Source of the DNA: Notamacropus eugenii
Lineage: Eukaryota; Chordata; Mammalia; Diprotodontia; Macropodidae
Direction: 5' to 3'
DNA: 64,000 bases
Assembly: GCF_028372415.1 (NCBI RefSeq)
Contig: NC_092875.1
Coordinates: 56,213,228 to 56,277,227, forward strand
Under the pieces are notes generated by a model. The model did no database searches. It was not told the origin of the DNA and worked only from the letters and a program-made list of their open reading frames with translations. The position numbers and the translations under genes were made by a program. Positions within the stretch are counted from its first letter, which is position 1. Each line of letters opens with the position of its first letter. Shown piece by piece: positions 22,335 to 33,955 of this stretch.

Positions 22335-23423
22335 ATGCCCAGAAAAGGGAAAAAAACATAAGACTATAGAAGGCTACTTTCTTGGTGAACAGGTATTTCC
22401 TCCCTTCCTTTCTGATGAGGAAGGACAATGCTTAGCATCAGGGAAAGACACAGAAGTCAAGGCTTCTGTATCCCAGCCTACTCAATGGGCTCAGGCCATG
22501 GAAGAGCTCAAAAAGGATTTTGAAAATCAAGTTAGAGAGGTGGAGGAAAAACTCGGAAGAGCAATGAGAGACATGCAAGCAAAGCATGAAAAACAAGTAA
22601 ACACCCTGCTAAAGGAGACCCCAAAAAATGCTAAGAAAATAACACCCTGAAAAATAGGCTAACTCAATTGGCAAAAGAGATTCAAGAAGCCAATGAGGAG
22701 AAGAATGCTTTCAAAAGCAGAATTAGCCAAATGGAAAAGGAGATTCAAAAGCTCACTAAAGAAAATAGTTCTTTCAAAATTAGAATGGAACAGATGGAAG
22801 CTAATGACTTTATGAGAAACTAAGAAATCACAAAACAAAACCAAAAGAATGAAAAAATGGAAGATAATGTGAAATATCTCATTGGAAAAACAACTGACCT
22901 GGAGAATAGATCCAGGAGAGACAATTTAAAAATTATGGGCCTACCTGAAAGCCAGGATCAAAAAAAGAGCCTAGATATCATCTTTCATGAAATTATCAAG
23001 GAAAACTGCCCTGAGATTCTAGAACCAGAGGGCAAAATAAGTATTCAAGGAATCCACAGAACACCGCATGAAAGAGATCCAAAAAGAGAAACTCCTAGGA
23101 ACATTGTGGCCAAATTCCAGAGTTCCCAGATCAAGGAGAATATATTGCAAGCAGCTAGAAAGAAACAGTTCAGGTACTGTGGAAATACAATCAGGATAAC
23201 ACAAGATCTAGCAGCTTCCACATTAAGGGATCGAAGGGCATGGAATAGGATATTCCAGAAGTCAAAGGAACTAGGACTAAAACCAAGAATCACCTACCCA
23301 GCAAAACAGAGTATAATACTTCAGGGGAAAAATTGGTCCTTCAATGAAATAGAGGACTTTCAAGCATTCTTGATGAAAAGACCAGAGATGAAAAGAAAAT
23401 TTGACTTTCAAACACAAGAATGA
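22335..23423 (+). pseudogene. HAL1 ORF1 (L1-type RNA-binding protein), broken
   Basis: The expected ATG is at 22,335 (MPRKGKK), but its frame closes within eight codons. The adjacent frame then runs as KTIEGYFLGEQVFPP through a coiled-coil-rich stretch (ELKKDFENQVREVEEKLG) to 22,650. The frame changes again, and a TAA interrupts near 22,820 before the long open C-terminal piece at 22,857-23,423. That piece has NVKYLIGKTTDLENRSRRDNL, ILEPEGKISIQGIHRTPHER, AARKKQFRYCGNTIRITQDL and NEIEDFQAFLMKRP, matching the antisense copy at 27,976 at roughly nine residues in ten. At least three lesions are visible. In L1 relatives this protein trimerises and binds the element RNA. Confidence 0.85.
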
Positions 23424-23557
23424 AGAGAAGCATGAAAAAGTAAATAGCAAAGAGAAGTCATAAGGGACTTTACTAAAGTTGAACTGTTTACATTCCTACA
23501 TGGAAAGACAATATTTGTAACTTTTGAAACTGTTCAGTATCTGGGTACTGGGTGCGA

Positions 23558-23602
23558 TCACACACACACACACACATGCACACGCACATGCACACACACA
23601 TA
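23558..23602 (+). repeat. (CA)n microsatellite in the HAL1 3' region
   Basis: A run of CA dinucleotides with CACATGCACACG variants. The antisense HAL1 has the matching GT-rich tract at about 27,817-27,843, so it belongs to the element itself. Confidence 0.85.
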
Positions 23603-24280
23603 GAGACAGAGTGCACAGAGTGAATTGAAGAGGATGGGATCATATCTTAAAAAAATGAAATCAAGCAGTGAGAGAGAAATATATTGGGAGGAGAAAGGGA
23701 GAAATGGAAAGGGCAAATTATCTCTCATAAAAGAGGAAAGCAAAAGACTTATTAGTGGAGGGATAAAGAGGGGAGGTGAGAGAAAAACATGAAGTTTACT
23801 CTCATCACATTCCACTAAAGGAAGGAATAAAATGCACACTCATTTTGGTATGAAAACCTATCTTACAATACAGGAAAGTGGGGGATAAGCGGATAAGCAG
23901 GGTGGGGGGGATGATGGAAGGGAGGGCACGGGGAGGAGGGAGCAATTTGAGGTCAACACTCATGGGGAGGGTCAGGATCCAAAGAGAGAACAGAAGTAAT
24001 GGGGGACAGGACAGGATGGAGAGAAATATAATTAGTTCTTACACAACACTACTATTATGGAAGTCATTTGCAAAACTACACAGATCCGGCCTATATTGAA
24101 TTGCTTGCCTTCCAAAGGGAAGGGCTGGGGAAGGAGGGAGGGCAGATTGGCAGACAGGGGCAATTAGAACGCTGTTTTGGGGTGGGGGGAGGAGACAAAA
24201 GGGGAGAAAATGTGGAACCCAAAATTTTGTGAAAATGAATGTTAAAAGTTAAATAAATTAATTAAAAAATTATTAAATTA

Positions 24281-25330
24281 AAGGAAAACCAAACTTTTAA
24301 CTACATTAAGTTCAAGGGAGAAATCATCAAAATGATTTTGCACTGATTAAAAAAATAAGTTGTTCAGTGGAGTAGATGAGGTACACAGAACACAACATCA
24401 AATGAAGCTAGTAGTTGAGTATTACAGTCAATTCAAGGATCTCATCTATTGGGGGTAAAGACTTATTTTTTGACAAAAATTGGAAAGCAAATGTTTTGTT
24501 CAGCATCTCATACCACAACCCAAGAGAAACTGTAAGTCAATAAATCATTTAGATGTGAAAAGTCACATTATAAACCGATTAGAAGATCAGGGAAGGAATT
24601 ACTTTTCATATCTATGTATAGTGAAAGAATTTATGATGAAACAAAGGAAAAGGGAAATGAATAGACAAAATGGATAGTTTTGACCCTATGAAATGAAAAA
24701 TTTTCCACAAGCAAAACCAACACAATTGAAACTGGAAAGGAAATATTTTATCGGGGAAAATACTTTGAGCAAATTTATCTAAGAAAAGTCCCATTTTCCA
24801 AGAATATAAGGAAATCGATTCAAAATTTGAATAAGACTCATTCCCTACTAATAAATGGTCAAAGGATAAGAAGAGGCAGTTTTCAGAAAAGAGATCTAGG
24901 CTATCAGGTATCATCTGGAAGAACTATCCAATCACTAAAATTAGCGAAATGCAGATTAAAGCAACCCTGAGGTTCCACCAAACAGAATAGCAAGGTTCTC
25001 AGAAAAGGTAAATGACAAATTTTGGAGGGGCTAGAGGTAAATGGTCGCAGTAATGAAAAATTGGTGGAACCCATCATTTCAGTTCCACTAATTAAAAATT
25101 GCAAGAATGTTCTAAGTATTCTGGAAAGCAATTTGGAACTCTGCCCCCAGAGTTACATAGCTGTGCTTGTATATCAAAGAAAGTGATTAAAGAAAGACAA
25201 AAAGGACACAAGAGAACAAAAACAGGTAAACAGGTAGAGAAGCTCTGCTTGTAGAGACAAATAAAGTAGAAGTAAAGGAGTGCCCATCAACTGGGGAAAG
25301 GTTGAACAAAATATGGAATAAGAGTGTAAT
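24281..25330 (+). mobile_element. Second old L1 fragment (ORF2 C-terminal), unit 2
   Basis: Unbroken version of the fragment that in unit 1 is split by an LTR and an L1. It holds 'tttgacaaaaattggaaagc', 'tttatgatgaaacaaag' and 'attctggaaagcaatttgga', all in the order of L1 ORF2. It has many stops and no long ORF. Confidence 0.6.
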
Positions 25331-26615
25331 GACACACTAATGTTTCCCAAATCAGGGAATTGGTTGAAAATTTTAGCTTCTTACTTTCTCTGAAATGATG
25401 GAGAATCCATAGAGCACATGGTCTGACTCAGACCTGAACATCTTAGGAATGTGTGCTTAGAGGGTTTATGGAACCATCAGATTGATTTATCACTGAGAAT
25501 GAGGCTAGAGTTTCTGTAGTCCAAGATTCTCACTTCACTGATGGTGAAACTCATGTCAATAGAAGTCAAGTAGCAGAACTGTGATTTCAACATGGGTACA
25601 TGGCTCCAGCTTGATTGCTCACAAACCTAAAAATAATCATCAAGTCTTAACTTAAAGAGCTTATTGATTAGAAACTCACTACTTTATGAAGGAACTGATT
25701 GGTTCTTAGAGCCAAGATGCACCTAAAATTTACCTAGTGCCACCATGTCACATGCCAGGAATTCTCTCTACAGTACAACAGAAAAGTGATCATCCCTTCT
25801 ATGCTTGGGAACCTCCAGTAATGAGGGAGCTCACTGGTTCCAAGAAAGCACATACAAAGATTCAGAGGTTGTTAGAACCAGAAGAACACCGAAGTCACTT
25901 AGCTTATCCCTAGCTGTAGAATGCATCCTGTCTCTAGCAATTCAGAGGCGTCATCAAGTCTCTGCTGGAAACTTTCCATGTTGGCTTCCACTGTCATATA
26001 GGTCTCATTATTAGGAAGCTTTCTGCCAGGATTTCCTGCCCCACAGGGATCTGAACTATTCATTGAATGGAATGAAAATTGTATGATTTTTCTAAATTAG
26101 GAGCTTTGGGGATTTAATCTTGAAAATCTTAGTACTTCTGAAGTATTTCTTTTATTTCCCTCCTGCCCTCCAAACCCCCAGATAATTTGTCATAGGACAC
26201 GAAAGAGTCTACTTTTTCTCCTTGTCCCATTAGTCACTAAGTCAGAGGTCACATATTTTACTTCTAGGATGCAGAGATGCTCTCTATCTTGCCCTTCTTT
26301 TCAACAGCACAGGAGAGAAACAGAGTCCCCAATACTTTTTCCTCCATGATTCCCAGTAAGTATGATGGAGGAAGAGTGAGAGGAGGGAGGAAAAATTTGG
26401 GAATAGGGAGGCAGCTGATTTTTCTTCAGAAATTCAGAGAGCTTTCACTAATCCTCATACGATCCAAATCTGAGCTTAATCCAAGCTGTAGTGCAATTTA
26501 TTTCAAACTATCCTTGAGTCTCTAAAAGCCAAACCCCAGAACCCATATCAGTCCTTGAGCGGGAGGGAGAATGATGAAATGTGTAGAAAAAGGGAAGTGG
26601 AGAGGGAGGAGGAAA
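25331..26615. other. Shared inter-gene DNA, unit 2
   Basis: No gene is seen. It aligns along its length with 15,861-17,149 and the copies in units 3 and 4. Confidence 0.6.
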
Positions 26616-26619
26616 GGGA

Positions 26620-26960
26620 ACAAGCAATTATATTGTCTCCTCTGTGCCTCTTTCACAAATATTATTTCATTTGCTTTTTACAAAAAGAATATAAGATAGC
26701 TGTTTTCAGCATCTTCACTTAACATTTGGGGGAAATGAAGCAAACAGATTAAATGCCTTGCTCAAGGTCACAGCTAGTAAACATATGAGATAGGATTTAA
26801 ACTTGGGTCTTCCTCATCCCTGGGCCAGTGCTCTGTGTGTTACCAGATACAAAGTCTGATAGACTCAGAATCAGGAGATCTAGGTGTAATTCCTAGCCCT
26901 GCCACCAAATATCTTGGGGATCTTGACTTAGTTGCCTACCTTCTCTGAACCCTAGTCATG
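26620..26960. repeat. MIR-type SINE pair, unit 2
   Basis: Same antisense/sense arrangement as at 17,150: 'cacagctagtaaacatatga' then 'gagatctaggtgtaattcct'. Directly after it lies the target site of the antisense HAL1. Confidence 0.7.
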
Positions 26961-27000
26961 AAATGTGTTGATATTTCATCAATTTTTTGCGTGCATTGTT

Positions 27001-28659
27001 TTTTTTTTTATTTAACTTTTAACATTTATTTTCATAAAATTTTGGGTTACAAATTTTCTCCCTTTTTTAACCCCTCCCCCCCCAAACCCAAGCATTCTAG
27101 TTGCCCCTGTGACCAATCTGCTCTCTCCTCTATTCTCCCTCCCTGCCCTTGTCTCCATCTTCTCTTTTGTCCTGTAGGACCAGATAGCTTTCTTGACCCC
27201 TTAAACTGTATTTCTTATTTCCCAGTGGTAAGAACATTACATTTGATCCTAACACTTTGAGTTCCAACTTCTTTAGCTCCCTCCCTCTCCACCCCTTCCC
27301 CTTGGAAGACAAGCAATTCAATATAGGCCAAATCTGTGCAGTTTTGCAAATGATTTCCATACTAGTTGTGTTGTATAGGACTAACTATATTTCCCTCCAT
27401 CCTATCCTGTCCCCCATTACTTCTATTCTCTTATGATCCTTTCCCTCCCCGTGAGTGTTGACCTCAGATTGCATTCTCCTCCCCATGCCCTCCTCTCTAT
27501 CCTCCCCCCCAACCCTGCTTGTGCCCTTGTCCCCCACTCTCCTGTATTATGAGATAGGTTTTCCTATCAAAATAAGTGTGCATTTTATTCTTTCCTTTTG
27601 TGGAATGTGATGAGAGTAGACCTCATGTTTTTCTCTTGCCTCCCCTCTTTATCCCTCCACTAATAAGTCTTTTGCTTGCCTCTTTTATGAGAGATAATTT
27701 GCCCCATCCAACTTCTCCCTTTCTCCTCCCAATATTTCTCTCTCACTGCTTGATTTCATTTTTTTAAGATATGATCCCATCCTCTTCAAATCACTCTGTG
27801 CACTCTGTCTCTATGTATGTGTGCGTGTGTGCATGTGTGTGTATGACTCCCACCCAGTACCCAGAAACTGAAATGTTTCAAGAGTTACAAATATTGTCTT
27901 TCTATGTAGGAATGTAAACAGTTCAACTTTAGTAAGTCCCTTATGACTTCTCTTTGCTGTTCACCTTTTCATGGTTCATTCTTGTGTTAGAAAGTCAAAT
28001 TTTCTTTCCAGCTCTGGTCTTTTCATCAAGAAAATTTGAAAATCCTCTATTTCATTGAAAGACCATTTTTTCTCCTGAAGTATTATACTCAGTTTTGCTG
28101 GGTAGGTGATTCTTGGTTTTAGTCCTAGTTCCTTTGACTTCTGGAATATCCTATTCCATTCCCTTCGATCCCTTAATGTAGAGGGTGCTAGATCTTGTGT
28201 TATCCTGATTGTATTTCCACAATACTTGAATTGTTTCTTTCTAGCTGCTTGCAATATTTTCTCTTTCACCTGGGAATTCTGGAATTTGGCCACAATGTTC
28301 CTAGGAGTTTCTCTTTTTGGATCTCTTTCATGCGGTGTTCTGTGGATTCCTTGAATATTTATTTTGCCCTCTGGTTCTAGAATCTCAGGGCAGTTTTCCT
28401 TGATAATTTCATGGAAGATGATGTCTAGGCTCTTCTTTTGATCATGGTTTTCAGGTAGTCCCAGAATTTTTACATTGTCTCTCCTGATTCTATTTTCCAG
28501 GTCAGTTGCTTTTCCAATAAGATATTTCACATTATCTTCCATTTCTCGAATCTTCTCGCTATGTTCTGTGATATCTGTCTTTCTCATAAAGTCCTTAGCG
28601 TCCATCTGTACCATTCCAGTTTTGAAAGATCTATTTTCTTCAGTGAGCTTTTGAATCTC
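27001..28659 (-). mobile_element. Half-L1 (HAL1), antisense, 5'-truncated
   Basis: Perfect 15-bp target duplication TTTGCGTGCATTGTT (26,986-27,000 and 28,660-28,674). On the minus strand it begins inside ORF1 in the coiled coil. It continues through the ORF1 C-terminus and the pyrimidine/purine-rich 3' region with a GT/CA tract, and ends in the element's A-rich tail (the T run at 27,001-27,012). The uninterrupted target is present in units 1, 3 and 4 (about 17,515, 42,715 and 61,595). 5' truncation plus A-tail plus duplication is the normal outcome of target-primed reverse transcription. Confidence 0.9.
27976..28614 (-). pseudogene. HAL1 ORF1 C-terminal part, open for 212 codons
   Basis: The frame is open from the truncation point to the natural stop. 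Order: end of coiled coil (TDITEHSEKIREMEDNVKYLIG), linker DLENRIRRDNVKILGLPENH, RRM/CTD-like region with ILEPEGKINIQGIHRTPHER and AARKKQFKYCGNTIRITQDL, and the tail NEIEDFQIFLMKRPELERKF. It lacks the N-terminus because the element is 5'-truncated, so it is a dead copy, but the absence of stops implies a fairly recent insertion. It has no promoter of its own. Confidence 0.85.
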
Positions 28660-28674
28660 TTTGCGTGCATTGTT

Positions 28675-31600
28675 AAGAAGAGGGAGAAGAGTTGCTAAAT
28701 GTCAAAAACCATGTCCATTAATTCTTAAGTGTGTTCTTATGAGCATTCAGGGTGTTATTTTCCATGGAAATATTTGGTACGTACAAATCACTTGAATTGC
28801 GTAGACGTCATTGCTGTTAGTGTAATAGAAATCCAAGTGCAGTGTGGTCCAGCCTATCTGAGCAAAAGCTATTCCAGGACCCAGGTCAGAACTCAGGTTA
28901 ATCAAATCTCAACTGTCCCCAAATGGTGCCAGTAAGGGTAGAGGGGTTCCTTTTCTAACTCTCAAAGACAGGGTCCTGGGGCACTAGGCAGGTCCTTCCT
29001 TGCCAGTCATGGATGTTCCCTAAGTCCACCGATTTTATTGATTTGTAGCATAACTTTCAAACTGAACTTCAATTGCTTACAGGGCTCCCTGCCCACCATG
29101 GACAGTAGCCTGGGCAAGAGGGGTGAAAGGATATGTTGCACTCTCCATCACAGATGATCAGGAAGCTGGAGTCATTTGCCATAAGCTGAGGAAAAACAGA
29201 TAGATATATTTAGGTGGTGATAGAGTGGAATTTCTTACCCCCATTAGGAGGAAGAATGCTTGAAAAGATCGAGGAAAAGGACATGGAAAAAGGAGTCTGG
29301 GTGTTAGGGATTCTGAGATTCTCTGCAGCATTAGTTTCCAAAATGGGTGTGTGGGACCCCTGGGATATCTTCAAATGACCCCCAGTAGGCTGTGACTTGA
29401 TTCCAGAGAGTGGGAAGATGGGGTAAGTCCTACTCTCCTTCATATGTGGTTATAACTGAACCCCACCCAGGTGCACACAGCCGCCAAAATTCCCTTTCTC
29501 CTCCCTCTCAATAGTTCCCCAAAGTAGCACCTTGTTCCTAGGATCATGTTTTGGCTGCCATACGTACCGTGGGCTCTGGGCTCTGGTCACTGATGAGTGA
29601 GTTCCCCAGTGACACCTTCTCATCTTTTGCGTGTTGCCTGCTCCATTCTTATGAATCTCCCTGATTTTACTCTTCTATATGCAAACAAAGATGTAGCTTT
29701 AATACTCTTATTTAGGATTTTTATTCTTTGATAAGCAAGTTATCAGGGAAGAAAATTAACTCAGTTTCTCTGACTCCAAAACTCAAAATAAATTATTCAG
29801 GATAAAATTTGGTATCTTTCATGTAGTATTTTGCTATGCTACATAGTAAGTAAGTCATATTCAGGTGGGACCTTGATGAGGAAATAAATTTGGAAGTAAA
29901 GGAAAACAAAAAATACAGTAACATTTTAGTGTCCAGTTCTTAATTAAAAAGAAAAAAAGAATGGGCTGTTCTTCCATACTACAGTTTATGCTACAAGCAT
30001 AGGAAGCAGTGATAATTGTCCCCCTGTTTCCATAGTACAGTGTCAAACACATAGTAGTTGGTCAATAAATCAATGTTGTTATTCAATCAAATGATATTTG
30101 TTTGAATTTCATCTATATGTAAGCCATCATCTATGTGTAAGACTGGTTTCTTGATCTGAGTATGAAGAGTCTTTTGAAAGTTTAAGAAAATTTTGCAAAA
30201 GCCCTATATGATAGTAGCTACAGTATTAGTAATTGAAAAATTAATAAATGCAAAAATGCTTAATGATCAAAAGCTATAAAGCATTCAAGCAGTAATTCTT
30301 TTAACAAAATTTCTATTTCATTAATCACAAAGTACATAAGAACATTTGAAAAATATGGAACATTTATTCACACAGTCTACAAAAGCATGGTTTTTTTTAT
30401 CTTGAGTCAGTCCTCATATTTTGGTAGAGCCAAAGGCAGAGTTAAGTAAACATGCTTGGTGCGTGTTGCATTTGAAGATATTTGGAAACAACTGCGTATC
30501 TTCCCAGAAGTAGTTAGCTCAGAGATTGGGAACCAGTGTTTTGCGGGAAATTCAAAGAAACCTAAGACTCATGGAAATGGTAGATGAAGTATTGTTTTAG
30601 CCAGATGAGGGATTTACAGAGTGTAAGTGTGATTAATTTCAGAGGAAAGTGAATAATTTTATGTCTTGAGGTACACAGATTTCAGATAGAATGTGGGACT
30701 TGGTCTGGGCCTTCAGTCTTGGAAAGGATTGGGAAAAAGGCCGATGAAGAGAAACATCAGTCTAGACATAGAGAACAGCATGAAGAAATTCCATGCTGCA
30801 TCCACACAAGTGCCATGTCATCTATTTTTGACTGAGGATGACTAGAGAGAAGATAGAAATTGCTTTGCATGCCTACTGCAGCCCCACAGGTAATTATGTA
30901 CTCAAATGCTTGTTTTCTGAGGAGGATCCAGGAAGATCATTAAATACCTTCTTGTTCTACAAATTGAGCACATTTGTCAACAATTGCAACAAAGAATTCC
31001 TTGATTCTTTGTTATTAAGGACTTATAATTCTTACTAGAATACAATAAAATCAGGGCATATTGGAAATATTCAAGTTTGTGTGTTTTCCACTTATTCTAT
31101 AACACAACTAACAATGTCAATCTTGAAATTTTCATAAGCATCTACTCTGATTTTCTGAAGAAGTAGCTTGAATTTCATAATGCCCTGAATACCTACTGGA
31201 ACATTTTTAATAATGTCTTTAATGGGATGTTGTATATTAAATTGAGGAAAGGATTATGGAGTTATGCTGACAAATTTTGAAAAGAAATCTGGTTTTATTT
31301 AAATTATCTAAATGTATTATCAAACTCAGTCAATTTAATAGGACCTTGCTTTTCTTTGGTCAGCTCTTTGCTCTTTTCTATTTCTGTTTATTTGACTTTG
31401 ATGTTGTTTATCAGACATAGAATAATTTCAAAGTAGATTAATAAGAGGTTATCAAGTGGTTTGAAAGGGGTACTTATGACGTTATCCTTTTGTCTAATAT
31501 AATATCTACGATGATCAAGATCCAATTCTAGGATGAAAGTCGCTATGTAGAAGTATAAGATGAGCCAATCTGTGGTGAAATAGTGGGCCTTTTTATTTGA

Positions 31601-32439
31601 CTCGTTTAAGGGAAAGCCATGTGGCTTAAATGGAACTACTCTCAACAGAGGGAGGCTGGGAAAGATCACAGAGCAGTCTACTAACTTACCCTCATTTTTT
31701 TACTTTGGGGCAAGGACTGACAACAGGCCTGGATAATTTGCTAATCATTTCATATTGAGATGGAGGACAGGGAAAGAGGGAAAATATGGATGTCACTTGG
31801 GCACAATGGCCTTCAGGGCCTGGTAGGAGGATAAGGGTTCATAGTGTGCTGAGAAGCTGCTTCCAGAATTTGGCTGTCCCTGGGAGATCTCTGACCAGGG
31901 CATCTCATGAAGCTATATAGTAAGGGTAGAGTGCTCAGCTTGGTAGTCAAAGTGGCCCTAATATTAGAGTATCTCTGTTATCTCATAGAGAGTGGAGATG
32001 TCCTGTCAAGCTATGTCTGAATGCTATTTTTCCTATGAGGTTACAGATAGGGAGACACCAAATAGCTGGGAAATAGTAGTATCTGGAGTGGAATAGAAAT
32101 TTGGTGAGATGGGGCGTTCCAGAGAAGGGGCAGGATAGAAAGGAGGAGGCAATAGCTAGTAAGGGAATGGTCAAGGCTAGGACACAAGTGAACTATTGGA
32201 CAAAGCGCTAGGTCACAGAAAAGAGATGTTTTCCCAGACCACAATAAAGACTGTTCTGCTCTTAAAAATAGTATCTTTAGCGTCAATATTACCAAAACCT
32301 TGTGATTGATATGTTTTTTAAAAAGTATTTGCAAGAAATTTAATCAGAGTGAATAATCTTTTGCTTGACTTCTGTGTTGGTCCAGGAGTTATTGAAAATT
32401 TGTTACATTCCTTGAAATGAATAATGTCTTCCCCTGTCA
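28675..32439. other. Shared pre-OR DNA, unit 2
   Basis: It aligns with 42,720-46,420 and 61,600 to the right edge. No gene is recognised. It includes the small ORF at 30,838-31,038 described separately. The rest carries only short ORFs and diverged sequence I cannot name. Confidence 0.6.
30838..31038 (+). other. Small ORF repeated in three units (probably not a gene)
   Basis: A 66-codon ORF (MTREKIEIALHA...RTYNSY) has open counterparts at 44,878-45,079 and 63,746-63,934 at the same distance before the next OR. An AATAAA lies about 10 bases after the stop. Hand alignment of this copy with the 44,878 copy shows about 23 amino-acid changes but only about 3 purely silent codon changes, which is not the pattern of a conserved protein. 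I see no domain, and no plausible start or splice context. It is more likely inherited noncoding DNA that has stayed open by chance. Confidence 0.35.
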
Positions 32440-32660
32440 TTTTACCAATCCTCCAGTGGTCACCCTTTGCGTCCTGAGCCATAATCAGTCATCTTGAGTT
32501 TTTTCTTGCTGCTGGACTTCAACGACTCTGGAGGAGAGGGTGCCATTGATGACTGCAGCTCTGCCTCACTTAAACCTAATTTACAACCAAGTTGAGATAT
32601 CACCTTTGTGAAGTCATTGGTCCTCTTTGAGAAGGGAGGACAAATAGCAAACAAACCAGG
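32440..32660 (-). repeat. MAR1-like SINE, antisense, upstream of the unit 3 OR
   Basis: The plus strand shows the reverse of the SINE at 4,190: 'cagctctgcctcacttaaac' and 'gtcattggtcctctttgaga'. The sister copy is at 46,425-46,650. A corresponding copy before the unit 1 OR would lie outside the window. Confidence 0.65.
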
Positions 32661-33476
32661 ACTGCAAAAGCAGAAACAAACAACACAGAGTCTCTCTTGA
32701 CTCCAAGTCCAGAGATCTTTTTAGTACCATTCTGGAGAAAAAATTTTTTAAAACTATAGTAGGTCTGATATGTGTAACCTTTATCATTTTGGTTACTTTA
32801 TCAATGAGAAGCAAAGGTGAGAATTTGGAACTCAAAAGTGCAAAACAGAATATTAAAAAATTTTTACACATATGATTGGAAGAAATGAAATGTTAAAATA
32901 AAAAACAAAGAGAAAAATTGAGAGTCATTATTCATGATTCATTGTTAGTTTTGCAGAACATCTTGGGGAATCTGTGCTTTGCCCTGTGCAGTTGGCATTT
33001 TTATCAGTGACGTGTATAACGGAATAGAAATTAAATTGTTTATGACATTTGCATTTGTGACAAAACTGGGATGGATGGCAGTGATAGGAAGCAAAACTTT
33101 CAAAATAGCTGGGGGAATTGCAATGAATGCAAGAGTGTGAAAAAAGTTCTCTATAACTAAGGGCTTTACACTGCGTGTAAGAGGCTGAAATTCACTTGGG
33201 GAAAGTATGGCCTCAGTCTTATAGTTGGAGTAAAAATATCATCTTCATAAAGAAGAGATTGGGGAGGCATGGTTAGATAGTTATTTTTATGCAAAGGTTT
33301 GGGACATTTTGGTAATATGGCTTAATATGACTTAAAAGTGTGATATGTCTAGAGGAAATCTTGAGCAAAAGTCATTTTGGGATGCAGGAAGAGATAGCTT
33401 CCAGGAATAAGAAAATGAGTCTCTATTGCATGCTCTCAGGGCATCCTTTCTGTCCTTCCTCAGATGATAATACAAC

Positions 33477-33506
33477 TACATCAGGTTACATCAGGTTACA
33501 TCAGGA
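33477..33506 (+). repeat. Three tandem 10-bp repeats
   Basis: TACATCAGGT is repeated about three times. The corresponding places at about 548 and 47,415 have one copy-like segment, so the expansion is private to unit 3's upstream DNA. Confidence 0.8.
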
Positions 33507-33602
33507 GTAGTTCCACTGTTGTGTTCTAGACACCAGAGTTTAGAAAGGATGTTGATAAACTGAAGGGCATTCAGATCCACAGTGGGAAAAAAAATCATCT
33601 AG

Positions 33603-33603
<1 letters not shown>

Positions 33604-33633
<30 letters not shown>

Positions 33634-33642
33634 CATACATAG
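33604..33642 (+). repeat. (CATA)n microsatellite
   Basis: About nine uninterrupted CATA units lie 310-350 bp before the OR coding exon. At the matching places before the other ORs (about 660 and 47,530) only a degenerate CATATATACA stretch is present. Confidence 0.9.
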
Positions 33643-33927
33643 AGCTACATATATATCCCATAAAATAAGCTTGAAATTCTAAATGTGGTTATCAGAATTT
33701 TATAAAATAAGAGAGCCTGAAGGGATCTCATGAATCATTTAATACAACGTTTTCATTTTACTCATGAGGAAAATGAGTCTTATTTAAGGGAAGAAACCAT
33801 TCAGATTTGTATATGGAGGATATGAGAAATCTGTTGGTCAAATTTAGGTCTTTTGAATCCAAGTCCTGGACTTTCCTCCCCATCTAAGTCAGATTTATCT
33901 GTATTTTTACTTTAACACATTTTTATC

Positions 33928-33943
33928 ATTTCTTTCTTCACAG
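33928..33943 (+). promoter_or_regulatory. Splice acceptor of the OR coding exon (unit 3)
   Basis: A T-rich tract with TTCTTCACAG ends at 33,943, 12 bases before the ATG. It is conserved in position and sequence with the acceptors at 993 and 47,851. Confidence 0.7.
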
Positions 33944-33955
33944 GAAAAAAACTGC

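Larger units (their letters stand above)
21652..24265 (+). mobile_element. Half-L1 (HAL1) element with perfect target duplication
   Basis: The 2,614-bp insertion is bounded by perfect copies of AAAATTATTAAATTA (21,637-21,651 and 24,266-24,280). It starts with 'ggggtggagccaagatggca', the usual beginning of this L1 group. A GC-rich 5'UTR (to about 22,330) and ORF1 (22,335-23,423) follow, then a noncoding 3' region with a (CA)n tract and purine-rich runs, ending in an A-rich AAATAAATTAATT tail. There is no ORF2, which is the defining feature of HAL1 elements; these move with L1-encoded machinery. The duplication begins AAAA after AT, close to the L1 endonuclease preference. Sites in unit 1 (about 9,730-9,755) and unit 4 (about 58,900-58,925) are empty, so it is younger than the duplication. 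Confidence 0.9.
19714..33955 (+). repeat. Tandem block, unit 2 (OR lost)
   Basis: The copy begins in post-OR sequence ('tctcttctctttttgacttt' at 19,757, as after all three ORs) without an OR exon before it. About 4.6 kb present in the other junctions, including the whole receptor exon, is missing at its left edge. A second deletion near 20,176 joins post-OR DNA directly to the L1 3' end. Two HAL1 elements are private to it. It ends at the OR of unit 3. Confidence 0.8.

Noticed and set aside
23558-23602. (CA)n as a regulatory Z-DNA element
   Set aside because: The tract is part of the HAL1 3' region and is seen in the second HAL1 too; nothing ties it to a gene.
26958-27260. 100-codon plus-strand ORF
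   Set aside because: It crosses the target-site boundary into antisense HAL1 3' sequence; it is a T/C-rich shadow.
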